From Burkholderia sp. TSV86 (GTDB taxonomy: Bacteria; Pseudomonadota; Gammaproteobacteria; Burkholderiales; Burkholderiaceae): 64,000 nt of DNA. Both the position numbers and the translations under genes were made by a program. The notes beneath the pieces are model-generated. The model worked only from the letters and a program-made list of their open reading frames with translations. It was not told where the DNA came from and searched no databases. The stretch is from contig NZ_LOWB01000021.1 in NCBI RefSeq assembly GCF_001522865.1, forward strand, positions 186,001-250,000, read 5' to 3'. This document shows, piece after piece, positions 39,709-48,124 of the stretch; position 1 is the stretch's first letter, and every line of letters begins with the position of its first letter.

Positions 39709-41859
39709 ATGTCCGCATCCGATCTCACTTCCGTGCAGGCCGGCGCGCCGCAACGCCGCCGCCAGATCCTCGTCACGTCCGCGCTGCCCTATGCGAACGG
39801 GCAACTCCACCTCGGCCATTTCGTCGAGTACATCCAGACCGATATCTGGGTGCGGGCGCTGCGAATGCACGGCCACGAGGTGTACTACATCGGCGCGGAC
39901 GACACGCACGGCACGCCCATCATGCTGAGCGCGGAGAAGGCGGGCGTCACGCCGAAGCAGCTGATCGAACGCGCTTGGCAAGAGCACAAGCGCGATCTCG
40001 ACAGCTTCGCGATCTCGTTCGACAATTTCTACACGACCGATTCGCAAGAAAACCGCGAACTCAGCGAAAAGATTTATCTTGCATTGAAGGACGCGGGCCT
40101 GATCGCCGAGCGTGAAATCGAGCAGGCATACGATCCCGTCAAGGAAATGTTCCTGCCGGATCGCTTCATCAAAGGCGAATGCCCGAAGTGCCACGCGAAG
40201 GATCAATACGGCGATAGCTGCGAGGTATGCGGCAGCACCTATCAGCCGACTGAATTGCTGAACCCGTACTCGGTCGTCTCGGGCGCGACGCCCGTGCGCA
40301 AGAGTTCCATTCATCACTTCTTCAGCCTGTCCGATTCGCGCTGCGAAACGTTCCTGCGCAAATGGGTGAGCGGGCTCGCTCAGCCCGAGGCGATCAACAA
40401 GATGCGCGAATGGCTCGGCGAGGCGGGCGACGCGAAGCTCGCCGACTGGGACATCTCGCGCGACGCGCCGTACTTCGGCTTCGAGATTCCCGGCGCGCCC
40501 GGCAAGTACTTCTACGTGTGGCTCGACGCGCCCGTCGGCTACTACGCGAGCTTCAAGCATCTGTGCGCGCAGCGCGGCATCGATTTCGACACGTGGGTGA
40601 GCAAGGGCGCGACGGCCGAGCAGTACCATTTCATCGGCAAGGACATCCTGTATTTCCACACGCTGTTCTGGCCCGCGATGCTCGAATTCTCCGGCTACCG
40701 CACGCCGACCAACGTGTTCGCGCACGGCTTCCTGACGGTCGACGGCGCGAAGATGTCGAAGTCGCGCGGCACGTTCATCACCGCGCAAAGCTACATCGAC
40801 ACAGGCCTGAACCCCGAATGGCTGCGCTACTACTTCGCGGCGAAACTCAACGCGACGATGGAAGATCTCGACCTGAACCTCGAGGATTTCCAGGCGCGCG
40901 TGAACAGCGATCTCGTCGGCAAGTACGTGAACATCGCAAGCCGCGCGGCGGGCTTCCTGATCAAGCGCTTCGATGGACGCGTGCAGGACAGCGCGATGAA
41001 TCATCCGCTCGTCGCAACGCTGCGCGCGGCGATTCCTCACATCGCCGCGCACTACGAGGCACGCGAGTACGGCCGTGCGCTGCGCCAAACGATGGAGCTT
41101 GCCGACGCGGTCAACAGCTATGTCGATACCGCGAAACCGTGGGATCTCGCGAAGGACCCGGCGAACGCCGTCGCACTGCACGAGACTTGCAGCGTGAGCC
41201 TCGAAGCGTTCCGGCTGTTGTCGCTTGCGCTCAAGCCGGTGCTGCCGCGCGTCGCGGAAAATGTCGAGGCGTTCTTCGGCATCGCGCCGCTTGCGTGGGC
41301 CGATGCGCACAAACCGCTGTCGTCGGCGCAGCCGATCCGCGCGTATCAGCATCTGATGACTCGCGTCGATCCGAAGCAGATCGATGCGCTGCTTGCCGCG
41401 AACCGCGGCTCGCTGGACAGCGCCAACGCGGCAGCAGCGGTGGCGAGCGCAGCTGGCGCGAAAGGCAGCGCGAAAAGCGCGAAGGATGCCAAAGCCGCAT
41501 CCGCCGGCGATGCATCGCCCTTCATCGCGATCGACGATTTCGCGAAAATCGATCTGCGGATCGCGAAGATCGTCGCGTGCGAAGCGGTCGACGGCTCGGA
41601 CAAGCTGCTGCGCCTCACGCTCGACGTCGGCGAGGAAAAAACGCGTAACGTGTTCTCTGGAATCAAATCCGCGTACCGGCCGGAGGATCTCGTCGGCAAG
41701 CTGACGGTGATGGTCGCGAATCTCGCGCCTCGCAAGATGAAGTTCGGCGTGTCCGAAGGGATGGTGCTCGCCGCGTCGGCGGCCGACGAGAAGGCCGAGC
41801 CGGGCCTGTATATCCTCGAGCCGCATAGCGGCGCGAAGCCTGGCATGCGCGTGAGTTGA
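39709..41859 (+). CDS. metG: Methionyl-tRNA synthetase
   Basis: A 716-residue class I synthetase charging tRNA-Met. It has the HIGH-type motif [12 protein letters not shown] near the N-terminus, a zinc knuckle CPKC...CEVCG, KMSKS ([13 protein letters not shown], near residue 348), and the anticodon-binding helices. An Ala/Lys-rich linker (about 575-605) leads to the C-terminal tRNA-binding dimer domain ([22 protein letters not shown]). ATG at 39709 fits the family N-terminus. A terminator follows directly. Confidence 0.95.
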   Translation: MSASDLTSVQAGAPQRRRQILVTSALPYANGQLHLGHFVEYIQTDIWVRALRMHGHEVYYIGADDTHGTPIMLSAEKAGVTPKQLIERAWQEHKRDLDSFAISFDNFYTTDSQENRELSEKIYLALKDAGLIAEREIEQAYDPVKEMFLPDRFIKGECPKCHAKDQYGDSCEVCGSTYQPTELLNPYSVVSGATPVRKSSIHHFFSLSDSRCETFLRKWVSGLAQPEAINKMREWLGEAGDAKLADWDISRDAPYFGFEIPGAPGKYFYVWLDAPVGYYASFKHLCAQRGIDFDTWVSKGATAEQYHFIGKDILYFHTLFWPAMLEFSGYRTPTNVFAHGFLTVDGAKMSKSRGTFITAQSYIDTGLNPEWLRYYFAAKLNATMEDLDLNLEDFQARVNSDLVGKYVNIASRAAGFLIKRFDGRVQDSAMNHPLVATLRAAIPHIAAHYEAREYGRALRQTMELADAVNSYVDTAKPWDLAKDPANAVALHETCSVSLEAFRLLSLALKPVLPRVAENVEAFFGIAPLAWADAHKPLSSAQPIRAYQHLMTRVDPKQIDALLAANRGSLDSANAAAAVASAAGAKGSAKSAKDAKAASAGDASPFIAIDDFAKIDLRIAKIVACEAVDGSDKLLRLTLDVGEEKTRNVFSGIKSAYRPEDLVGKLTVMVANLAPRKMKFGVSEGMVLAASAADEKAEPGLYILEPHSGAKPGMRVS

Positions 41860-41893
41860 GCATCGGCGGCGGCCGCATCGCCGCGCCGGAAAT

Positions 41894-41935
41894 AAAAAAA
41901 GAAGGGCCGCGCAAGCGCGGCCCTTCGCGTTTTTA
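41894..41935. terminator. Bidirectional terminator between metG and the O-methyltransferase
   Basis: GAAGGGCCGCG (41901-41911) and CGCGGCCCTTC (41916-41926) form an 11-bp stem with a CAAG loop. A run of A residues precedes it and GCGTTTTT follows, so it can stop transcription from both convergent sides. Confidence 0.85.
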
Positions 41936-41973
41936 CGCGTCGGCACGCAAATACGCGCGCCTATCCTGTGCCA

Positions 41974-42990
41974 TCACCGCTTCACACCGGTCACGAGGCT
42001 ATAGTGGCCGAAGCTCGGAATCGTTTCGATCGATACGAAGCCCGCATCGGCAAGCATCGCTGACAATGCATGCGACGTGTACTGCTCGCCCTCCGCCCAA
42101 CTGATCATCATCAGGCTGAATGCGGCGGCGGCGGGCGGCCCGCTCTTGTCGTCGCGATACAGCACCTCGTGCAATACGATGCGCCCACCCGACGGCAATG
42201 CATCGAAGCTTTTGCGAGCAAGGAACGCGTTCTTGTCGGCCGGCCAATCGTGAAAGACGTTCGAGTAGAAGTGCAGATCCGCGCGCGGAAACGGATCGCG
42301 CCACATATCGCCAGGATGAAATGCGACGCGCGCACGACACGATTCGTCGACGAGCGCGCGCCCTTGCTCGCAGACGGCGGGCAAATCGAAGATCGTTGCG
42401 CGCAGCGACGGCCAAATCGACAGCGCGCCAAGCGCCTGCGTGCCGGGGCCGCCACCAATGTCGAGCATCATGCGATGCGCGGCGAGATCGAGCTTGGCCG
42501 GCCAAACAGGCGCATGCGCGGCGCTGATGCTTTGCATCGCGTACATGAAACGCATGCCGAGTGCCGCGTCCTGTTGGTGCAGGTGAAAAATCCCGCCCTC
42601 CTCGCCATAGACACGCGGGGCATTGCGCTCCAACGCCGCATCGAGCCCGGCGATCGAAAACGTGCCGCTGTTGTCGTACATCAAATCCCAGAACGCGCCA
42701 AAGTATGTCGGACTGCCCGGCAGCAACAAATCCTCGCCGAGCGCCGTCAACGTGAAGCGCTCGGCATCGCGGCGCACGAAGCCCAATGCGACCGATGCGC
42801 TGACGAGCGCCTCGGCCGGCCGCCGTGCCAGCCCTAGCGACGCGCCGATTTCGTCGAGCGTGCACGCGCGCGCGGCGAGCTTGCGAAAAAGCCCGCGCCG
42901 ATGTGCGATCAGCATTGCCGGATAGAGGAACAGATTGAGCGTGACGTCGAATGCGGCCGTATCGTCACGGCCTGAGCTTGCCGTCGTCAT
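41974..42990 (-). CDS. SAM-dependent O-methyltransferase, plant caffeate/ASMT-like fold
   Basis: A 338-residue small-molecule O-methyltransferase. An N-terminal winged-helix dimerisation domain (LNLFLYPAMLIAHRRGLFRKLA...TLDEIGASLGLARR) is followed by the Rossmann domain with SAM motif MMLDIGGGPGTQALGAL and the catalytic-type histidine in NVFHDWPADKNAFL. SGGRIVLHEVLY is typical. Such enzymes usually act in natural-product pathways on phenol or carboxyl oxygens. Its ATG overlaps the stop of the heme-oxygenase-like gene (TAATG), so both are co-translated. Substrate unknown. Confidence 0.8.
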   Translation of the reverse strand: MTTASSGRDDTAAFDVTLNLFLYPAMLIAHRRGLFRKLAARACTLDEIGASLGLARRPAEALVSASVALGFVRRDAERFTLTALGEDLLLPGSPTYFGAFWDLMYDNSGTFSIAGLDAALERNAPRVYGEEGGIFHLHQQDAALGMRFMYAMQSISAAHAPVWPAKLDLAAHRMMLDIGGGPGTQALGALSIWPSLRATIFDLPAVCEQGRALVDESCRARVAFHPGDMWRDPFPRADLHFYSNVFHDWPADKNAFLARKSFDALPSGGRIVLHEVLYRDDKSGPPAAAAFSLMMISWAEGEQYTSHALSAMLADAGFVSIETIPSFGHYSLVTGVKR

Positions 42991-43724
42991 TAAAGGCCCC
43001 CTGCATGAAGCGGCGCATCTGCCGGCGCCGGTTGCTCACGCGACATGGCGCGCTCGATATGCCGTTGCGCCTCATGCGTCCAAGCGGCGAACAGGTCGAA
43101 AACATAATCGACGAGTTCGATGCAGCGCGCCCGTTTGTCATCGCTCAGCTCGATCGCGCCAAGCGCCGCGTGCTCACCGTGTTGCAGATGGCCGGATTCG
43201 AGCGCGAGGTGGTGCAGCCCCATGTAACGCAGTTCCCGATCGACGTCACCCTGCATACCTTGCGCGATGTGTGTCGTCAACGTGAACAATACATTGCCGG
43301 TTTCCTCCACTGCCTCGACGATCGCGAGCCGTTCGATGCCATCGGCCGCGCGCACGAGCGCGCAGAGGTCGTACATCAGCATGCGGCAGCGGCACGTATC
43401 GTCACGCCACAACGCACGCAGCGCGTCGGTTGCAGTGGTCGAGCCGCTCCAGCCAAGCGTTTCGATATCCTCAAGAAACCAGGACCAATGATGGTCATCC
43501 TCATACGTGTGCGCGTTCACTTGAGCTTGATGCGGATCGTCAGCGGGCTCTTTGCGCAGCACGTAGCGGTTCAGATCGCCGAAGGCCATGACGAAGAACG
43601 CGAATTCGGGCATGAAGCTGAGCCTCACGCGTGGTGGCAGATCGTCGTCGCGCAGCCGCTCGAACAGCGGCAGCCTCGCATATGCCCGCTTTCTGCGATT
43701 GATGCAAGCCAATACGGTTTTCAT
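42990..43724 (-). CDS. Heme-oxygenase-like (TenA/HDO-type) putative diiron protein
   Basis: A 244-residue all-helical protein resembling 'iron-containing redox enzyme' members of the heme-oxygenase-like fold. Candidate metal ligands are Glu40, His72, Glu75, His79, Glu140 and a His172-xxx-Glu176-xx-His179 motif near the C-terminus, the spacing seen in heme-oxygenase-like diiron oxygenases such as CADD. Whether it binds iron is an inference. GAGGAG lies about 10 bases before ATG 43724. It forms a TAATG-coupled operon with an O-methyltransferase, which suggests a small biosynthetic or tailoring unit. Product unknown. Confidence 0.65.
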   Translation of the reverse strand: MKTVLACINRRKRAYARLPLFERLRDDDLPPRVRLSFMPEFAFFVMAFGDLNRYVLRKEPADDPHQAQVNAHTYEDDHHWSWFLEDIETLGWSGSTTATDALRALWRDDTCRCRMLMYDLCALVRAADGIERLAIVEAVEETGNVLFTLTTHIAQGMQGDVDRELRYMGLHHLALESGHLQHGEHAALGAIELSDDKRARCIELVDYVFDLFAAWTHEAQRHIERAMSREQPAPADAPLHAGGL

Positions 43725-43765
43725 AGCACGACACTCCTCGTGAAAAACGCATAACGAAGGCGAAA

Positions 43766-43799
43766 GCGTATGCCCTGTATTTCCGGACAGGGGATATGC
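43766..43799 (-). promoter_or_regulatory. Leader hairpin upstream of the heme-oxygenase-like gene
   Basis: GCGTATGCCCTGT (43766-43778) pairs with ACAGGGGATATGC (43787-43799) with one wobble and one mismatch, about 40 bases before the start codon. It could control translation of the operon or terminate tamB readthrough; a T run only appears later. Confidence 0.4.
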
Positions 43800-43908
43800 G
43801 TTCGATTCGAACTGCATGGAACGAGACAAGTGAAGCCCGCTTGCCGTTGCGGTGTGCGCAACATCGCCATGCTTTATCTCACATGCCCGAGTTGCAACGC
43901 CCGCAAGG

Positions 43909-43924
43909 TCTAGATCAATCTAGA
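43909..43924. promoter_or_regulatory. 16-bp inverted repeat, possible operator
   Basis: TCTAGAT-CA-ATCTAGA is an exact 7-bp inverted repeat with a 2-base centre, in the 247-base gap between tamB and the heme-oxygenase-like gene, about 185 bases upstream of that start codon. The surrounding DNA is AT-richer than average. It fits a dimeric regulator site; the regulator is not encoded nearby. Confidence 0.5.
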
Positions 43925-43970
43925 ACGCGCGAAAAGAATGTCAATGCCAATATATTTCTGGAGTCCTGCA

Positions 43971-46900
43971 TCACCACCATCGATCAAAACGCCGCGTGTA
44001 GTTCAGATCGACGCCCTGGAACGTACCGCCGTATGCGGACACCGCCCAGAAACGCGTCAAGTTGATCGTCACCTTGAACGCATTGCTCGCCGACTGCAGC
44101 CCCTGCTCGTAACCGAGCACAAAGCGTTCGTTGATCGCCTTCGAGATCTGCACCACTTGCGGATCGGTCAAACCGACATCGCTGCGACCGATCGAGATTT
44201 CGTCAAGCCCGACGCTTTGCGCGACGCGCTTGCCGGTCGCGCTGCCGAGCAGCGCGAGCGCCGTCGTCATCGCGCTCTGCTGGCCGAGGTTGTTGCCCTG
44301 ATCGGTGCCGTGGCCGAACAGCAACCACGACAGCTTCTCGTTGTCGGTCACGTTCGGCTCCGATACGAGCTTCACGCTCGGCGACTGCACCGTGCCCGTC
44401 ACCTGCACGCCCGCCTCGACCTCCTGATTGCGTCGCATCGCGAGAATGTTGATGCCCGGGTTCGACACCGGCCCGTTGAACGTGAAAAAGCCGTTCTCGA
44501 TGGCGAGCTTGCGGCCGAACGACGTATAGGTCGAACCCTCGGTCACGCGCACGTTGCCGACCGCGCGCAGCAGCGCGCCGGGCGCGCTCATCACCGTAAC
44601 CGTGCCGCGCAGCCTGAGGTCCGCGCCGTGCCCCTTGAAACGGAAATCGTCGCCGAGCGAAATATCGATGTTCGCGCGCGGCGCGAGCGACGGCGCGGGC
44701 TTGTCGGCCGCCGATGCGGACTTCGCCGCCGCAGTGCCGGACTTCACGTCGCCGCGCTCGATGCTGCCCGGCCGCACGATCACCACGTCGTCGGACAGAT
44801 GTGGCGCCGCGGCCTCCGGCAAGTCGAACAGTGCATGATCGACGGTGAACTTGCCGTTGATCGCGATGCCGCCGCGCGGCGCGTCGTTCCCGACGGTCGC
44901 ATTGCCCGACAGCGACAGCTTGCGGTCGGGCGCCGCGAACAGCTCGAGCTTGTCGGCGACGATGCTCGCCGTCAGATCGGGTTCGCTGCCGTCGAGCCGC
45001 ACGCGGCCGAGCGCGCGCAGCGTGCCGTTGCCGCCATGAAACTCCACCTGCTGGAACTCGACGAGATTCTCGGTCAGCTTCACGCGCACGATCCCGTCCT
45101 TCAACTGCACGCCCTGATCGACCAGCGTGGCCGACAGGTTGTCGCCCGTGAGCATGCCCGACAGATTCGGCTTGGCCGGCGTGCCGGCAAGCGTGAGCCG
45201 GAGCGACGCGCGCCCGTCGAGCAGATAGCTCGGCCCGAACAGGCCGCCCGTGACCTTGAGCGCGGGAATATCGGCATCGACGCGCCCCCCGAGCGGCGCG
45301 TCCTGCGCGACGCCGAACACGCCGTCGCGCAGCGCGAAAGGCACCGCGACGTTCGCATCGAGCGTGCCGATCCGGGTGGCCTGCGCATGCGCCGTCACGT
45401 TGAGCCGATTGCCCGGCGCGAACGCCGCGCGCGCCGATAGATCGGCAATGCCGAGCGCTGCGATCCCCCGGCCGGTTTCGAGCGTCACGTCGCCGCTCCT
45501 GCGCTTGATCTGCAGATGGCCGGACGCGGCGTCGGCGAGCGCGATATCCCAGTCGCCGTCGAGGATCAAATCGGTGCGCAACGGCGAGCGCTGGCCCGTC
45601 AGCTCCGCGCGGATTTCGAGCGCGCGCGCAACCGACAGGTTGGTGATCGAGCCGGCCGTGCGCAGCCTGCCGTGCTCGAGCGCGAACGACTTCAGATCGA
45701 GCAGCGCGCCCTCGATCGACAGCTTCGCCGCGGACAGCATCACGCGCTGCGCACCCGCCGACACCGTGACCGGCGCGTCGAGCGACACCGACGGCGTGCC
45801 ACGGTTCGACAAGCGCGTGACGGCGCCGTCCCAGCGCACGCCGTCGCGCGTATCGACGAGGCCGCCGTTGGCCGCGACGGTGAGGTTGATCGCACGGCCG
45901 TCCGCGCTGCCGAGCGCGGACGCATCGAACGTGTGCTTCGCGCGCGTGCCATTGAGGCGCGCGGACAGCGTCTTCAGACCGATACCGCCGAATGCGAGAT
46001 CGCTTGCGTCGGTGGTAAACACGAGTGCGCCTTGCGCGCCGTCGCGGATGTCCGCGCGGCCCTGCGCGGCGCCGATCCGGTTCGAGCCGAACACGACGCC
46101 GCTTGCCGTGTACTCCGCGCTCACGTTCGGGTGTGCGAACGAGCCGGTGAGATCGCCGTGCGCGCGCGCGAGGCCGGCAAGGCCGAAGCCGAGACGATCG
46201 AGCTGCGGCGCGTCGACGTCAAAGCGCAGCCGGTCGCCCGGCGCGCCGAAGCTGCCGCGCAGATCGACCTGGTTGCCCGCGATCGACAGATTCGCGTTGC
46301 TCGGCAGGATGCGCTCGCCTGCCACCTGCACCGTGCCCTCGCCCGTCATCGGCAAGCCGTCATAGACGCTATCGCCGAGCTTGAACTGCGCTTTCGTCGA
46401 GAAGCCGGGCGCAAGCGCGCCCGTCGCGGCAAGCGTGCCGTTCACGCGCGCGTGGCCCGCGCGCGAGCCGGCCGCGGCCTGCACGGGCCGGCTGCCGCGC
46501 CCCGCATCGCGCGCGCCCGCGGCCGGATTCGATCCGCGCGCGCTGCTGCTTGCGCTGCCGCTGCCGCGCGTCGCACCCGACGCCGGGCCTGCCGCGGCAA
46601 GCGCGAGCGGATCGAAATCGACGAGCTTCGCCTTCAGGTCATACGCCGAGCGCGCATCGTGCTTGAGCACGCCCGCGAGTTCGACGCGCCCCTTGCCGGC
46701 CGTTACGCGCGCATCGGAAATCGTGGTCTGCCGCGCGTCGAGCGCGACCTTCGCCTTTGCGCCGAGCGCGAGCTTCGCGTCGGCAAGATCGAAATCGATG
46801 TTCTGCTTGCCCGGCTCGAGCGCAACGCCGACCGGCCCCGCGAGCCGCATCGGCCTGAGCGCGGCGACGAACGCGTTCAGATCGAGATTGGCGACCTTCA

Positions 46901-48110
46901 GATCGAACCGCCCGCGGCCGTGCGCGAGCGCGCCGCCGCCCGTCACGCTGCCATCGCGGATTGTGCGCACGGCAAGCGCGTCGATGCGCTGCGCATTCGC
47001 GTCGAGCCGCAGGTTCGCGTGCGCGTCGACGAGCGGCAGCAGGCCGTCGCCAAGCGTGCCAGGCTTTGCATTGACGATCGACACCGGTCCGGCGACGGCA
47101 AACGCGTTCGGCGCCTTCGGATCGGGCGTCGCGGGCTCGAGCTGGGCCCGCACCGCGAGATCGGCAACGGGCGCGCCCGGCGACAGCGCGCGCGGGTTCA
47201 CGTGATCGAACGCGGCGCTCGCGCGCTTGAGCGGCACGTCGGCGAACGGCGCGGCTTCGACATGCGCACGCCCCGCGAGCTTCATGCCCGACGCGTCAAG
47301 CTCGGCGACGAGCGCCTCGAGCGAGCCTGACACGCGTGCACGCACATCCACCGGCTCGCCCGCGAGCTTGCCGGCATAAGTTGCGTCGCCATCGATCGGG
47401 AACGGCCGCACACCGTCGAGCCGGGCCCGCGCGCTCAGCGCGCCGAACGGCGTATCGAGGCGCTCGAGCGTCGCGTCGTGGATGCGGCCGTCACTCCTGC
47501 CGTGCAGGATCAACCGGTCCAGTTCGGTCGTCGAGCCGGCGTCGTGGATCAACAGCTTGTCGAAGCGCAGATCGTCGATCGCGAGTTGCAGCGGCAGGCG
47601 CAGATCGCGCGGCGTGGCGGCGGGCGACGGCGGCGACGGCGCGATCCGCACGTCGATCGTGCCCGCGCGCAGCGACGCGATCGCGAGCCGCAACGGTGCG
47701 CGCGTGAGCGCCCAGCGGCCCGCGATCCGGTCGATCCGCACTTCGGTGCCCGAACCGTCCGGGCTCGTCCACGCGAATTGCGACAGCCTTACGCCGGTGG
47801 CAAGCGCGCCGCCGTCGAGCGTGCCCGACAGGCGCCCGCCGAGCAGCTTCACGGCCGCGTGCCACGCAAGCTGCGTGCCGCGCTCCGTCGTCGCGGCGGC
47901 AACGAGCGCCCCCGCTGCCGCGACGATGAGCGCGAGCGCGACGAGCGCCGTCCAGCCGAGCGCGGCGCACGCGCGGCGCGCGCGCGAGCGCTTCGGCCGC
48001 GGCGCGCGCGGGCCGCGGCCGCCGTCGGGCGTTTGCGCGTCGGGCGTCGAGCCGGCTGGAGCGCCGCTCGGCGCGTGGTCGGGAGTCGGTTCGGACACGT
48101 CCTTCGTCAT
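43971..48110 (-). CDS. tamB: Translocation and assembly module protein TamB
   Basis: A 1379-residue inner-membrane-anchored, periplasm-spanning protein with a beta-taco groove. It works with TamA in outer-membrane protein insertion and phospholipid transport. A cytoplasmic Arg/Pro-rich tail (1-50) precedes the anchor helix (GWTALVALALIVAAAGALVAAA), then long beta-repeat sequence. The C-terminal DUF490 domain is well kept (LAIENGFFTFNGPVSNPGI, QVTGTVQSPSVKLVSEP, SWLLFG, DEISIGRSDVGLTDPQV, LGYEQGL, FKVTINLTRFWAV). A Gly/Ser/Arg-rich insert lies near residues 520-565. It starts 14 bases after the tamA stop. Confidence 0.93.
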   Translation of the reverse strand: MTKDVSEPTPDHAPSGAPAGSTPDAQTPDGGRGPRAPRPKRSRARRACAALGWTALVALALIVAAAGALVAAATTERGTQLAWHAAVKLLGGRLSGTLDGGALATGVRLSQFAWTSPDGSGTEVRIDRIAGRWALTRAPLRLAIASLRAGTIDVRIAPSPPSPAATPRDLRLPLQLAIDDLRFDKLLIHDAGSTTELDRLILHGRSDGRIHDATLERLDTPFGALSARARLDGVRPFPIDGDATYAGKLAGEPVDVRARVSGSLEALVAELDASGMKLAGRAHVEAAPFADVPLKRASAAFDHVNPRALSPGAPVADLAVRAQLEPATPDPKAPNAFAVAGPVSIVNAKPGTLGDGLLPLVDAHANLRLDANAQRIDALAVRTIRDGSVTGGGALAHGRGRFDLKVANLDLNAFVAALRPMRLAGPVGVALEPGKQNIDFDLADAKLALGAKAKVALDARQTTISDARVTAGKGRVELAGVLKHDARSAYDLKAKLVDFDPLALAAAGPASGATRGSGSASSSARGSNPAAGARDAGRGSRPVQAAAGSRAGHARVNGTLAATGALAPGFSTKAQFKLGDSVYDGLPMTGEGTVQVAGERILPSNANLSIAGNQVDLRGSFGAPGDRLRFDVDAPQLDRLGFGLAGLARAHGDLTGSFAHPNVSAEYTASGVVFGSNRIGAAQGRADIRDGAQGALVFTTDASDLAFGGIGLKTLSARLNGTRAKHTFDASALGSADGRAINLTVAANGGLVDTRDGVRWDGAVTRLSNRGTPSVSLDAPVTVSAGAQRVMLSAAKLSIEGALLDLKSFALEHGRLRTAGSITNLSVARALEIRAELTGQRSPLRTDLILDGDWDIALADAASGHLQIKRRSGDVTLETGRGIAALGIADLSARAAFAPGNRLNVTAHAQATRIGTLDANVAVPFALRDGVFGVAQDAPLGGRVDADIPALKVTGGLFGPSYLLDGRASLRLTLAGTPAKPNLSGMLTGDNLSATLVDQGVQLKDGIVRVKLTENLVEFQQVEFHGGNGTLRALGRVRLDGSEPDLTASIVADKLELFAAPDRKLSLSGNATVGNDAPRGGIAINGKFTVDHALFDLPEAAAPHLSDDVVIVRPGSIERGDVKSGTAAAKSASAADKPAPSLAPRANIDISLGDDFRFKGHGADLRLRGTVTVMSAPGALLRAVGNVRVTEGSTYTSFGRKLAIENGFFTFNGPVSNPGINILAMRRNQEVEAGVQVTGTVQSPSVKLVSEPNVTDNEKLSWLLFGHGTDQGNNLGQQSAMTTALALLGSATGKRVAQSVGLDEISIGRSDVGLTDPQVVQISKAINERFVLGYEQGLQSASNAFKVTINLTRFWAVSAYGGTFQGVDLNYTRRFDRWW

Positions 48111-48124
48111 GCGAAATCAAAAAA

